From: an uncultured Lentisphaeria bacterium
GTDB taxonomy: Bacteria > Verrucomicrobiota > Lentisphaeria > Victivallales > UBA1829
Direction of reading: 5' to 3'
Assembly (NCBI GenBank): GCA_905197955.1
Contig: CAJKAR010000022.1
Location: 12,183-76,182, forward strand
Length of the DNA stretch: 64,000 nt
Positions within the stretch are counted from its first letter, which is position 1, and the number at the start of each line of letters is the position of its first letter. The position numbers and the translations under genes are program-made. Below are positions 1 through 8,258 of the stretch, in pieces. Below the pieces are notes generated by a model. It made no database searches and was not told where the DNA came from. It saw nothing but the letters and a program-made list of their open reading frames with translations.

Positions 1-1
1 T

Positions 2-883
2 TTCGAATCGCAGACAAAAAACAAGCTCGGCAATACGGATATCAAAGGCTGGATTGTCGGAACAGTCAAGCAGGCGGTCGTCGATTATCTCCACCGCCAT
101 CTCGACGAAGCGGAACTTCTGCTGGAAAAAGTCCGGAAAAACGAGGTGGTCCGCAAAGAGATCCAGTCCGTCCAGAAAAAGACCAAGGAGATGTCCAAAC
201 GCATGAGTTTGCGCAACAGCAAGCTCAAAGACTGCAAATATCATTTCGGCGACCGCTCCAAATTCGGCGACAACACCATGATCTTTCTCACCGAAGGAGA
301 CTCCGCAGGAGGCTCCATGGTCCAGAGCCGCGATCCGAACACGCAGGCGGTCTTCTCCCTCAAGGGAAAACCCTTCAACTGCTACGGCAAGAAGATCGAA
401 ACGGTTTACAACGTGGAAGAACTCTTCTACATCATGAAGACCCTAGACATCGAAGAGGATATCGACAATCTGCGTTATGCCAAAGTGGTCATCGCCACCG
501 ATGCCGATGTGGACGGTCTCCATATCCGGAACCTGCTCATCACCTTTTTCCTGACCTATTTCGAACCGCTGATCCAGACCGGTCATCTCTACATTCTGGA
601 AACGCCGCTCTTCCGTGTCAGAAACAAAAAAGTGACCTACTACTGCTACTCCGAAGAGGAGCGCGATCAGCGAGCCAAAGAACTCGGAAAATCCGCTGAA
701 ATCACTCGATTCAAAGGACTTGGAGAAATCTCTCCCGGAGAGTTCGGACAGTTTATCGGAGAAAACATCCGTCTGGAACAGGTCATGATCGATCATACAA
801 AAGGCATCAACGAGATGCTCAAATTCTACATGGGCGACAACACTCCCGACCGCTGGGAGCACATCGTCAATCATCTGGTGTAA
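2..883 (+). CDS. parE: Type IIA DNA topoisomerase B subunit (ParE/GyrB), C-terminal part
   Basis: ATPase/TOPRIM subunit of a type IIA topoisomerase; only the last 293 codons are in the window because the frame is open to the left edge. The visible part begins with the conserved FESQTKNKLG segment of the transducer region. It then shows the TOPRIM motifs EGDSAGG and ATDADVDGLH, which bind Mg2+ and take part in DNA cleavage, and the RFKGLGE segment near the end. An in-frame GTG at 146 is not the start, since family-conserved residues lie upstream of it. The A subunit follows 3 bp downstream, so the two are probably one operon. ParE rather than GyrB is preferred because the partner lacks a GyrA box; this choice is inference. 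Confidence 0.9.
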   Translation, partial: FESQTKNKLGNTDIKGWIVGTVKQAVVDYLHRHLDEAELLLEKVRKNEVVRKEIQSVQKKTKEMSKRMSLRNSKLKDCKYHFGDRSKFGDNTMIFLTEGDSAGGSMVQSRDPNTQAVFSLKGKPFNCYGKKIETVYNVEELFYIMKTLDIEEDIDNLRYAKVVIATDADVDGLHIRNLLITFFLTYFEPLIQTGHLYILETPLFRVRNKKVTYYCYSEEERDQRAKELGKSAEITRFKGLGEISPGEFGQFIGENIRLEQVMIDHTKGINEMLKFYMGDNTPDRWEHIVNHLV

Positions 884-886
884 CAC

Positions 887-3256
887 ATGGCAAAGAAGAA
901 ATCAGCAAAACAATCCCCCGATCCGCAGCCGCCTGAAAAGACCGCCGCGCCGGGAATCTCCACCCCATCCGCTTCAGAAACTCCTGCGGAACCGGAAAAC
1001 ACGGAGGATCAGGAAGATCAGGAGGCGTTCGGCGAAATCGCCAAGGTTCAGACCGGTTCCAATGCCCGTCTCAAAGAGATGATGGATACGAACTTCATCG
1101 AATACGCCTCCTATGTCATCAAGGAGCGCGCCATTCCTGATATTGACGACGGTCTCAAGCCCGTTCAGCGACGCATTCTCTGGGCAATGCACCGGACCGA
1201 CGACGGATCGTTCCACAAGGTTGCCAACGTCATCGGCGACACCATGAAGTTCCATCCCCACGGCGATGCATCCATCGGCGACGCGCTCGTCGTGCTGGCC
1301 AACAAGGAGCTCTACATCGACAAGCAGGGAAACTACGGCAGCATCATCACGGGGCATCCCGCAGCGGCGCCCCGGTACATTGAAGCCCGTCTCTCGCCCC
1401 TCGGCAGAGAAGTCCTGTTCAACGACGACATCACGACCGTTGTGGATTCCTACGACGGACGCAATGTGGAACCCGTCTGTCTTCCGATCAAGATCCCCTC
1501 GCTCCTTCTGATGGGTGCGGAAGGCATCGCAGTCGGCACGAACACACGCATCATGCCGCACAACTTCAATGAACTGCTCAACGCCCAGATCGCCATTCTC
1601 CAGGATCGCGATTTCGAACTCTATCCGGACTTCCTCCAGGGCGGAATCATGGACGCCTCCAAATACGAGGACGGCAACGGCAAAATCACGGTCCGGGCCA
1701 AAATCGACATCGACGGGAGAAATCTCATCATCCGTGAAATTCCGCCGTTCACCAATACGGAAAAGCTCATGGAGTCCATCGAAAAGGCCGCGACAAAAGG
1801 CAAAATCAAGATCGCGACCATTCATGACCTGACGGCAAAAGAGGTCTGTATCGAAATCGTACCGCAGCGCGGATACGACCCCCAGCGAGCTCTCCAGGCG
1901 CTCTACTCCTATACCGACTGCTCCATGACGGTCACACTTAATTTGATGGTCATCAAAGAGAACCGCCCCGTCCGAATGACCGTAAAGGAGGTTCTCTACC
2001 GCAATACGGAAAAACTGCTGGAATATCTCCGGGCGGAACTGAATATCGAAATCGGAAAACTGCTGGAGAAACTGTTATCCAGAACGCTTGCACAGATTTT
2101 CGTTGAGGAGCGCATCTACAAACGCATCGAAACGTGCAAGACTTACGAGCGGATCGCCGCCGAAGTACGAAACGGACTGGAAGACTTCCGCGACGAATGG
2201 GCGCCGATCGTTCAGATGCTCAAGGAAAACGTGGAACTGCGCGGACTCGCCGCAGGAGACAAAGCCGCCGAACTGCGTTTGAAACAGCTTTCGGAAGGCA
2301 TCATTCCGGATGCGGATGTGGAAACACTGCTTGCGATCCCGATCCGCCGCATCTCCCTCTTCGACATCGAGAAGAACAAGAAGGAGATGGAGGAGATCCG
2401 GAAACAGCTCGACATCAACAACAAAAACCTCAAACGGCTGAAGAGCTACGCGGTCAAATACCTTACCTCTCTGCTGGAAAAATACGGACCGAACTTCCCC
2501 CGCAGGACCAAAATCGAGCTGGAAGGATTCCAGAAGATCGATATGGAAAAAATCGCCCTCAACAACATCCGCGTCTACTGGGACCGCAAGGGATGCTATG
2601 TGGGAACCAATGTCAAAAGCGATGATGTCGTGGTCTGCAACGAATTCGATCATCTTCTCTGCGTCGAGCGCAAAGGAAGCTATAAAATCATCGACATTCC
2701 CGAAAAGATTTTCATCGACAAGCTCTACGAATTCCGCAAATATGACAAAACTACGGAATTTGGAATTGTCTATTCGGACACCAAAACGGGAAAGGTCTAT
2801 TACAAGCGCTGCACGATCAGTCAGTTCATCAAGGACAAAGAGTACCGGATCTGTCCGGAGAACTGCCGTCTGGAGCTCATCACGCCTCGTCCGAACGCCA
2901 TCTACGAGTGCCGGATCGACACGCCGATCCGGGCGCGTCAGCTCCAGAAGATCAATCTTTCCGAAGCACCTCAGCGTTCTCCGAAAGCCGGAGGAGCTCT
3001 GCTCTTCCCCCGGAAACTGCTGAAAATCACCTTTGTCCAATACCTCGACGGAACCGAACAGCCGGAAGATCCTCCGCTGATCGCCCTGCCGCCTGAGGAA
3101 CCGAAGGAGAAAACACATCCGAAACCAAAACGGGATCCGGAAACCGGAGTAATCGAGGACGGAACCGTGAAAAAGCCGGAACCGAAGGAACCGATTCGTC
3201 CGAAACCATCGGAAGAAGAGGAAAACTGGGGCATCTCTCAACTGGATCTATTCTGA
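887..3256 (+). CDS. parC: Type IIA DNA topoisomerase A subunit (ParC-like)
   Basis: Breakage-reunion subunit of a type IIA topoisomerase, 789 residues. After a Pro/Glu/Ser-rich extension of about 60 residues comes the winged-helix core, from NFIEYASYVIKERAIPD to the catalytic Tyr164 in the AAAPRYIEAR context; the coiled-coil gate follows at about 350-550. The C-terminal domain (about 560-710) lacks a QRRGGKG-type GyrA box, which argues for decatenase-like ParC over GyrA. The final 80 residues are a Pro/Lys/Glu-rich tail. It starts 3 bp after the B subunit. Both low-complexity ends are atypical and probably disordered. Assignment to the family is secure; gyrase versus topoisomerase IV is less so. 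Confidence 0.9.
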   Translation: MAKKKSAKQSPDPQPPEKTAAPGISTPSASETPAEPENTEDQEDQEAFGEIAKVQTGSNARLKEMMDTNFIEYASYVIKERAIPDIDDGLKPVQRRILWAMHRTDDGSFHKVANVIGDTMKFHPHGDASIGDALVVLANKELYIDKQGNYGSIITGHPAAAPRYIEARLSPLGREVLFNDDITTVVDSYDGRNVEPVCLPIKIPSLLLMGAEGIAVGTNTRIMPHNFNELLNAQIAILQDRDFELYPDFLQGGIMDASKYEDGNGKITVRAKIDIDGRNLIIREIPPFTNTEKLMESIEKAATKGKIKIATIHDLTAKEVCIEIVPQRGYDPQRALQALYSYTDCSMTVTLNLMVIKENRPVRMTVKEVLYRNTEKLLEYLRAELNIEIGKLLEKLLSRTLAQIFVEERIYKRIETCKTYERIAAEVRNGLEDFRDEWAPIVQMLKENVELRGLAAGDKAAELRLKQLSEGIIPDADVETLLAIPIRRISLFDIEKNKKEMEEIRKQLDINNKNLKRLKSYAVKYLTSLLEKYGPNFPRRTKIELEGFQKIDMEKIALNNIRVYWDRKGCYVGTNVKSDDVVVCNEFDHLLCVERKGSYKIIDIPEKIFIDKLYEFRKYDKTTEFGIVYSDTKTGKVYYKRCTISQFIKDKEYRICPENCRLELITPRPNAIYECRIDTPIRARQLQKINLSEAPQRSPKAGGALLFPRKLLKITFVQYLDGTEQPEDPPLIALPPEEPKEKTHPKPKRDPETGVIEDGTVKKPEPKEPIRPKPSEEEENWGISQLDLF

Positions 3257-3270
3257 AAGGACTGGGAAAC

Positions 3271-3738
3271 ATGAGCGGAACACAGGAACACAAGCGTCCG
3301 GACTGGGATGAGTATTTTATGGAAATCGCCAATGTTGTGGCACTCCGGAGCAACTGTTCGCGCCGGCATGTCGCGGCGGTGATCGTCAAGGACAAGCGCA
3401 TCATCTCGACCGGCTACAACGGAACGCCGCGCGGAATCAGGAACTGCTGTGAAGGAGGATGTCCCCGCTGCTCCTCGGAGGCGCCTTCCGGAACCGGACT
3501 GACCGAGTGTCTCTGTTCCCACGGAGAGGAAAATGCCATTGTGCAGGCGGCGTATCACGGGATCGCCGTCAAGGACTCCACGCTTTATACCACGTACAGT
3601 CCATGCCTTCTCTGTGCAAAAATGATCATCAACGCGGGAATCCGGGAAGTCGTCTACAAGGAGCGCTACACCATCGACGGAACCGCGCGCAAGATCCTGA
3701 TCGAAGCCGGCGTCAAAATCCGCGCTCTGGGAGAATAA
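3271..3738 (+). CDS. dCMP deaminase (ComEB family)
   Basis: Zinc-dependent deaminase of 155 residues, expected to convert dCMP to dUMP for dTTP synthesis. The cytidine/deoxycytidylate deaminase signature is present: a His-Gly-Glu-Glu motif (CSHGEENAI) supplying the zinc ligand and catalytic Glu, then PCLLCAK with the two zinc cysteines. Extra Cys residues (NCCEGGCPRC) between these elements match the insert typical of dCMP deaminases. It lies 14 bp after the topoisomerase A subunit and just before a methyltransferase, so co-transcription is likely. A related cytosine or riboflavin-type deaminase is less likely because of the length and the TGYNGTPRG motif. Confidence 0.88.
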   Translation: MSGTQEHKRPDWDEYFMEIANVVALRSNCSRRHVAAVIVKDKRIISTGYNGTPRGIRNCCEGGCPRCSSEAPSGTGLTECLCSHGEENAIVQAAYHGIAVKDSTLYTTYSPCLLCAKMIINAGIREVVYKERYTIDGTARKILIEAGVKIRALGE

Positions 3739-3743
3739 AATCC

Positions 3744-4394
3744 GTGCGGGATCTGAAACTTTACTGGAACAGCATCGCTGAGACGAAAGAGTTCACGACT
3801 CCGATGCGTTCCGATCTCTTTGCGCGTCATGTGAAGCGGAATGCGGAAATTCTGGATCTCGGCTGCGGATACGGAAGAATCATGCATGAGCTTTCCGAGC
3901 TGGGATACACCCGTCTCCGCGGAATTGATTTCTCGGAAGGACTCATCCGGCGCGGCAGACGCCTGTATCCGGACCTGAAGCTGGAAGTGCAGCAGAGCAG
4001 ACAGATTGATTTTCCCGATTCCAGTTTTGATGCAGTCCTTCTCTGCGCGGTCCTCACCTGCATTCCCCGCGATGCGGATCAGGAGTTTCTCCGGGATGAA
4101 ATTTTCCGGGTTCTGCGTCCGGGCGGAATTCTTTATGTCAACGACTTTCTCCTGAATACCGATCCCCGCAACCGGAAACGCTACGAGGAAGCCTTGCCGA
4201 AATACGGCACCTATGGAGTTTTTGAACTGCCGGAAGGTGCGGTTCTGCGCCATCATGCTCCGGAACAGGTGCATCAATTCTTCGAGCCATTCGAACGGCT
4301 TGAATTCGAAACGACGGTCTATCGCACCATGAACGGCCACACCTCCAACGGCTACTGCTTTCTCGGCAGAAAATCCCCCTCTCCAGCCTCCTGA
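3744..4394 (+). CDS. Class I SAM-dependent methyltransferase
   Basis: Predicted cytosolic methyltransferase of 216 residues. A GTG start at 3744 is chosen: GGGAGA at 3729-3734 is a well-placed ribosome binding site, and homology-like sequence begins there, five bases after the deaminase stop. The Rossmann motifs are clear: ILDLGCGYGR (motif I, SAM binding, about residue 32), an acidic residue in GIDFSEGLI, the FDAVLLCAVL strand, and VLRPGGILYV (post-I Gly loop). It resembles the UbiE/Methyltransf_11 group. The substrate cannot be told from the sequence. Confidence 0.8.
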   Translation: MRDLKLYWNSIAETKEFTTPMRSDLFARHVKRNAEILDLGCGYGRIMHELSELGYTRLRGIDFSEGLIRRGRRLYPDLKLEVQQSRQIDFPDSSFDAVLLCAVLTCIPRDADQEFLRDEIFRVLRPGGILYVNDFLLNTDPRNRKRYEEALPKYGTYGVFELPEGAVLRHHAPEQVHQFFEPFERLEFETTVYRTMNGHTSNGYCFLGRKSPSPAS

Positions 4395-4419
4395 AAAGCA
4401 AAAAAGAAACGCCCCCTCC

Positions 4420-4440
4420 TCCGGACAAACTCAGTCCGGA
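4420..4440 (-). terminator. Hairpin terminator for the small membrane protein gene
   Basis: TCCGGAC and GTCCGGA form a perfect 7-bp stem around a 7-base loop between two convergent genes. Read on the minus strand the stem is followed within about 15 bases by T-rich sequence, as expected for Rho-independent termination. Confidence 0.5.
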
Positions 4441-4480
4441 AGAGTTCGGATGCATTGAAAAGAAAACGGATCGCAATCGT

Positions 4481-4744
4481 TCAGAGAACCATCATCCAGT
4501 AAACCGCACCGAAGAGAAGCTGGAGCAGGAAAGCGATCAGAAAAATCATCCATCCGTTCCGGTTGATGCTTTTCGCACGGTTCGGCGCCACATCTTTCCA
4601 TGCATAATACAGAAGCGACGAAACCAGGATCACGATCCACATTCCGATGCACGGAACACAAAATCCGCAGAACCAGAGAAAAATAATCCACCCGACCGGC
4701 GTCGTATCCGCCGGACTCCGTCCATTCTGAAGCTCATTTCCCAT
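4481..4744 (-). CDS. Small two-helix membrane protein, unknown function
   Basis: Predicted inner-membrane protein of 87 residues. There are two hydrophobic helices (about residues 20-46 and 65-86) separated by a short basic, polar stretch (APNRAKSINRNG); the first 17 residues are polar. An upstream in-frame start would add a hydrophobic, unlikely extension. The ATG at 4744 has a GGGGG ribosome binding site 8 bases away and lies behind a good promoter (4778-4806). No family is recognised. It is convergent with the methyltransferase gene and divergent from the dehydrogenase gene. Confidence 0.6.
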   Translation of the reverse strand: MGNELQNGRSPADTTPVGWIIFLWFCGFCVPCIGMWIVILVSSLLYYAWKDVAPNRAKSINRNGWMIFLIAFLLQLLFGAVYWMMVL

Positions 4745-4777
4745 TGTGACATACCCCCTGTTTTGAGTTGATGCAGT

Positions 4778-4806
4778 ACAGTATACAGCGGCGGAACATA
4801 TTTCAA
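4778..4806 (-). promoter_or_regulatory. Sigma70-type promoter for the 87-residue membrane protein gene
   Basis: On the minus strand TTGAAA (4806-4801) is followed after 17 bases by TACTGT (4783-4778), about 34 bases before the chosen ATG. Confidence 0.5.
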
Positions 4807-4971
4807 GGGAAAAAGGGCAAAGAAAATGAAAAAAACAGCGGAACGGCTCCCCGGTAAACGGATGAAGGCGGAGTCGGAAAATCATCATTTGCCGAACAAT
4901 GGAGATTTTCTTGCGTTTGAAACTGGTTTTCTTGGAAAAGAGAGTATATATTACCGGAAAACAGGTTGTTT

Positions 4972-4988
4972 GTCCGAAGGATTCGGAC
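4972..4988 (+). promoter_or_regulatory. 5' leader hairpin before the dehydrogenase gene
   Basis: GTCCGAA, loop GGA, TTCGGAC: a perfect 7-bp stem with a tight 3-base loop, 42 bases upstream of the start codon. It could be an operator or an RNA hairpin. The rest of 4807-4971 shows no gene and no convincing -35/-10 pair. Confidence 0.35.
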
Positions 4989-5030
4989 ATTGTACGACTC
5001 ATACAGTTCAGAAAACATAAGGTTGGAAAA

Positions 5031-6140
5031 ATGTCGAAAGTCTACAAAATCGCGACGTTGCCGGGCGACGGAACAGGTCCGGAAGTGGTTGCCCAGGGTG
5101 TGAAAGTCCTGAAGGCGGCGGCTAAAAAATTCGGCTTCGAAATGGAATTCACGGAATTCAACTGGGGCGGCGAAAACTACCTCAAAACAGGAGTGGTGCT
5201 CCCGGATGATGCGGCGGAACAGCTGAAAAAATTCGACGCGGTTTTCCTCGGCGCCATCGGTTCGCCGAAAGTGGCTCCCGGCATCCTGGAAAAAGGAATT
5301 CTTCTGAAACTGAGATTCGATCTTGACCAGTACATCAACCTCCGCCCTGTGAAACTCTATCCGGGCGTGGAGTGCCCGCTCGTCGGGAAGACTCCGGAAG
5401 ATATTGACTACGTGGTTGTCCGCGAAAACTCCGGCGACGTCTACACCGGAATGGGCGGAGTCTCCATGAAGGGCACCCCCAACGAAATCGCGATTCAGGA
5501 AATGGTCTACAACCGCGCTCAGGTCGATCGCTGCCTGAAATTCGCATTCGAACTTGCCATGAAACGTCACTCGAAGGAAAATCCGTGGCGCGGACTCTCC
5601 GAAGAGGACAAGGCAAAAGGCTATACCTCTCAGCTGACCCTCTGCGGAAAAACCAACGTGCTGACCTATGTCTTCAACCTCTGGGAACGCGCATTCCACG
5701 AAATGGGCAAGAACTATCCGCAGGTCAAGCTGAACTACTGCCATGTGGATGCTACCTGCATGTGGATGGTCAAAAATCCGGAATGGTTCGACGTCATCGT
5801 CACAACCAACATGTTCGGCGATATCATCACCGACCTGGCTGCCATGACCTCCGGCGGAATGGGCATCTCCGCGGGCGGAAACCTGAATCCGGAAGGAGTC
5901 AGCATGTTTGAACCGATCGGCGGTTCCGCTCCCAAGTACACCGGCATGAATGTCATCAATCCCTGCGCCGCAATTCTCGCAGGCGCAATGATGCTGAACT
6001 ATCTCAACGAGCCGGAAGCGGGAAAAGCAATCGAAAACGCGGTTGCCTACATCACGGAACACAAACTCAAATCCCTCTCCGCTGGAAAAATGGGATATTC
6101 CACCAGCGAGGTCGGGGATCTGGTTGTCGAAAATCTCTGA
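5031..6140 (+). CDS. leuB: Isocitrate/isopropylmalate dehydrogenase family, probable 3-isopropylmalate dehydrogenase
   Basis: NAD-dependent beta-decarboxylating dehydrogenase of 369 residues, probably the third step of leucine synthesis. Family motifs are in order: PGDGTGPEV at the N-terminus, FLGAIGSP, the substrate-binding Arg-rich region around NLRPVKLYPGV, VVRENSGDVYTGMGG, the Lys-bearing KTNVL segment, the metal-binding Asp region TNMFGDIITDLAA, and the NAD-binding GGSAPKYTG. An in-frame ATG at 4899 would add 44 unrelated residues; the ATG at 5031 with AAGGTTGGA in front fits the family. Tartrate/D-malate dehydrogenase is the main alternative, since the fold and motifs are shared. ilvD, also in branched-chain amino acid synthesis, lies 31 kb away. 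Confidence 0.75.
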   Translation: MSKVYKIATLPGDGTGPEVVAQGVKVLKAAAKKFGFEMEFTEFNWGGENYLKTGVVLPDDAAEQLKKFDAVFLGAIGSPKVAPGILEKGILLKLRFDLDQYINLRPVKLYPGVECPLVGKTPEDIDYVVVRENSGDVYTGMGGVSMKGTPNEIAIQEMVYNRAQVDRCLKFAFELAMKRHSKENPWRGLSEEDKAKGYTSQLTLCGKTNVLTYVFNLWERAFHEMGKNYPQVKLNYCHVDATCMWMVKNPEWFDVIVTTNMFGDIITDLAAMTSGGMGISAGGNLNPEGVSMFEPIGGSAPKYTGMNVINPCAAILAGAMMLNYLNEPEAGKAIENAVAYITEHKLKSLSAGKMGYSTSEVGDLVVENL

Positions 6141-6150
6141 TGCACACGCA

Positions 6151-6181
6151 CCTTCGGGAAATCTTCGCGATTTCCCGAAGG
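6151..6181 (+). terminator. Perfect 13-bp stem-loop after the dehydrogenase gene
   Basis: CCTTCGGGAAATC and its exact complement flank a 5-base loop, beginning 11 bases after the stop codon. There is no U-tract afterwards, so it may be a weak terminator, an mRNA 3' stabiliser or a processing site. The rest of the 188-bp gap shows nothing further. Confidence 0.5.
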
Positions 6182-6328
6182 ACTTGATTAAACCGACTAA
6201 ATTTGCCAGGCAAGGTTTGACAGATTCAGTCGCTTCAGTCAAGCATCCGGTCCCCTTCCGGGACAATATCCGGATGCCGGCGTCCTCTCCCACAGTCTTT
6301 TACAACGATTTTTCTCAAGGAGACCCCC

Positions 6329-7072
6329 ATGACAAGCGATCCGGTAAAGCTCCAGAAAACACTTGGATACACCTTTCAGAATCAGGCTCTTCTGAAAGAG
6401 GCTCTGATGCACCGCTCCTTCGCGACGGAAAACAATATCACCTATGACAATCAACGACTCGAATTTCTCGGAGATGCCGTTCTGCAAATCATTTTGACAG
6501 AATATCTCTTCACCCGTTATCCCGATTTCCATGAAGGCGACCTGACCAAACTCCGTTCCGCGCTGGCGAATCAGGACACCCTTGCGCTTCTTGCCCGCGA
6601 TATCGATCTTGGCAGCGCGCTGATTCTCGGCCGCGGCGAGATCGAATGCGGCGGCTCACTGCGGGATTCCACCCTTTCCGATGCGATGGAAGCGCTGATG
6701 GCGGCAATTATGCTGGATTCAACACAGGCAAAGGTCAGAGAAATTTTTCTCGGACTGCTTCTGAAGCGTTATCCGAATCCGGCGGATCTGCTTGCGGACC
6801 TGAATCCCAAAGGGAATCTTCAGGAATACACCCAGCAGACTCTCGGCTGTCAGCCGGAATACCGGGTTCTTTCCATTTCAGGCCCCGATCACAATCCCAG
6901 TTTTGAGATCGAAGTCCGAATCAACGGGAAAGCGGTCGCCACCGGCCGGGCAAACAAACGCAAGATTGCAGAAAGCAAAGCGGCCAAAGCCGCTCTGGAA
7001 CTGATCCGCCTGGGAACATTCCCGCATTCCAACACTCGAAAAAATCCAGAAGAGGAGAGCGCGCCAAAATGA
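6329..7072 (+). CDS. rnc: Ribonuclease III
   Basis: Double-strand-specific endoribonuclease of 247 residues for rRNA and mRNA processing. The catalytic RNase III domain (about 1-150) shows NQRLEFLGDAVL, where the usual NERLEFLGD has a Gln in place of the first Glu, and the second metal-site motif DAMEALMAA. A double-stranded RNA-binding domain (about 158-228) has NLQEYTQQ and the KAVATGRANKRKIAESKAAKAAL signature. It overlaps the following alcohol dehydrogenase gene by four bases (ATGA), so translation is probably coupled. The Glu-to-Gln change in the signature is a mild oddity; the catalytic Asp and later Glu are intact. Confidence 0.93.
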   Translation: MTSDPVKLQKTLGYTFQNQALLKEALMHRSFATENNITYDNQRLEFLGDAVLQIILTEYLFTRYPDFHEGDLTKLRSALANQDTLALLARDIDLGSALILGRGEIECGGSLRDSTLSDAMEALMAAIMLDSTQAKVREIFLGLLLKRYPNPADLLADLNPKGNLQEYTQQTLGCQPEYRVLSISGPDHNPSFEIEVRINGKAVATGRANKRKIAESKAAKAALELIRLGTFPHSNTRKNPEEESAPK

Positions 7073-8187
7073 CTATTGCAGCTTATTCGTTTCCCCGTAA
7101 AATCAAGTTCGGCTCGGGAGCCTCGCTGAATCTGGCGGAAGAGCTGCCGCTTGGAGCCAAAGTCCTTGTGGTGGCAGGCACAACGGTTGCGAAATCGCCT
7201 TCCGGCAGAAAGGTTCTGGAAAGCATCGGAAAAGTGACCTGCACCATCTACACAGGAGTTCCGCCGGAGCCGCCGCTGGAAACGGTGGATGAACTGATTG
7301 CCATCGGAAGAAAATATATGGTGAACACGGTCGTGGCCATCGGCGGCGGAAGCGTGATCGATGCGGCAAAGGCGGCAGCGGCTCTGATCCCCCTCGAAGG
7401 ACACACTGCGGATTACTTCTTTGACCGTCTTCATATTCAGCGCAAAGGACTCTTCTTTGCCGCTCTTCCGACAACCGCAGGAACAGGAGCGGAATCCACA
7501 AACAACGCCGTTCTGACCGACACGAAGAGCAAAATCAAGAAATCCCTGCGCCACCCGACGATGATCGCAGATACGGCGATTGTCGATCCCGATCTGACAC
7601 TGACCTGTCCCCGGGATCTGACCGCATTCAGCGGACTGGATGCATTTGTGCAGGCCTTTGAATCGTTTACCAGTCCGCGGGCCACAGCCCTGACGAGAGC
7701 GCTCTCGACGGAAGCTGTCCGGAAAATCTTCGATTCGCTCGAAATCGCATGCAAAGAACCGGAAAACATCCGCGCCCGCACGGAAATGGCGGAAGGCTCC
7801 ATGCTCTCCGGCATGGCATTTTCACAGACGGGACTTGGTGCGATTCATGGATTGGCGCATCCGGTCGGCTCTCTGCTCGGAGTGCCGCACGGACTGGCCT
7901 GCGCGATTCTGATGCGGGCGGTTCTGGAATTCAATATGCAGGCCTGCGCGGATCTGTATGCGGATCTTGCCGACCGGACATTCATCGGATCGGACGCACG
8001 CAGTTTCATCCGGGCGGCGGGAGATCTGGCGGAAAAACTGAACGTTCCGGAAAATCTCCGTTCCTTCGCGCTGCACCGAAGCGATTTTGATTTCATTATC
8101 AAAAACTGCCGGAGCGCCAGCATGAAGCAGAATCCTCGCGAAATGACGGATCGCGATGTCGAACAGATCCTGGAAAAAATGCTCTGA
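7069..8187 (+). CDS. Iron-containing (group III) alcohol dehydrogenase
   Basis: NAD(P)-dependent dehydrogenase of 372 residues with the Fe-ADH/DHQ-synthase-like fold. The N-terminal nucleotide-binding half has VVAIGGGSVIDAAKA and the PTTAGTGAE loop. The C-terminal metal half has the ligand regions GLDAFVQAFE, GAIHGLAHPVGSLLGVPHGLACA. In classical members the first region reads D-x3-H; here the His is replaced by Gln, leaving Asp and two His ligands. This change is known in some subfamilies and may alter metal use. It overlaps rnc by 4 bp. The substrate is unknown; alcohol or aldehyde turnover in fermentation is likely. Confidence 0.85.
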   Translation: MTIAAYSFPRKIKFGSGASLNLAEELPLGAKVLVVAGTTVAKSPSGRKVLESIGKVTCTIYTGVPPEPPLETVDELIAIGRKYMVNTVVAIGGGSVIDAAKAAAALIPLEGHTADYFFDRLHIQRKGLFFAALPTTAGTGAESTNNAVLTDTKSKIKKSLRHPTMIADTAIVDPDLTLTCPRDLTAFSGLDAFVQAFESFTSPRATALTRALSTEAVRKIFDSLEIACKEPENIRARTEMAEGSMLSGMAFSQTGLGAIHGLAHPVGSLLGVPHGLACAILMRAVLEFNMQACADLYADLADRTFIGSDARSFIRAAGDLAEKLNVPENLRSFALHRSDFDFIIKNCRSASMKQNPREMTDRDVEQILEKML

Positions 8188-8202
8188 AAACAAAATGAAA
8201 AA

Positions 8203-8229
8203 TCCCGGCGGCGATCTCGCACACCGGGA
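8203..8229 (-). terminator. Probable terminator for the minus-strand glycosidase operon
   Basis: On the minus strand TCCCGG pairs with CCGGGA around a 15-base loop, followed immediately by TTTTTC. It sits between two convergent genes. Confidence 0.5.
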
Positions 8230-8258
8230 ATCGGCATATGATTCCGGGAAAGGAACGC

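Noticed and set aside
3459..3743. Upstream extension of the methyltransferase frame into the dCMP deaminase gene
   Set aside because: The frame is open, but the sequence is the deaminase gene read in another phase; the GTG at 3744 with a good ribosome binding site explains the gene.
4803..6293. 496-codon open frame on the minus strand
   Set aside because: Antisense to the isopropylmalate-dehydrogenase-family gene and extending through its leader; no domain.
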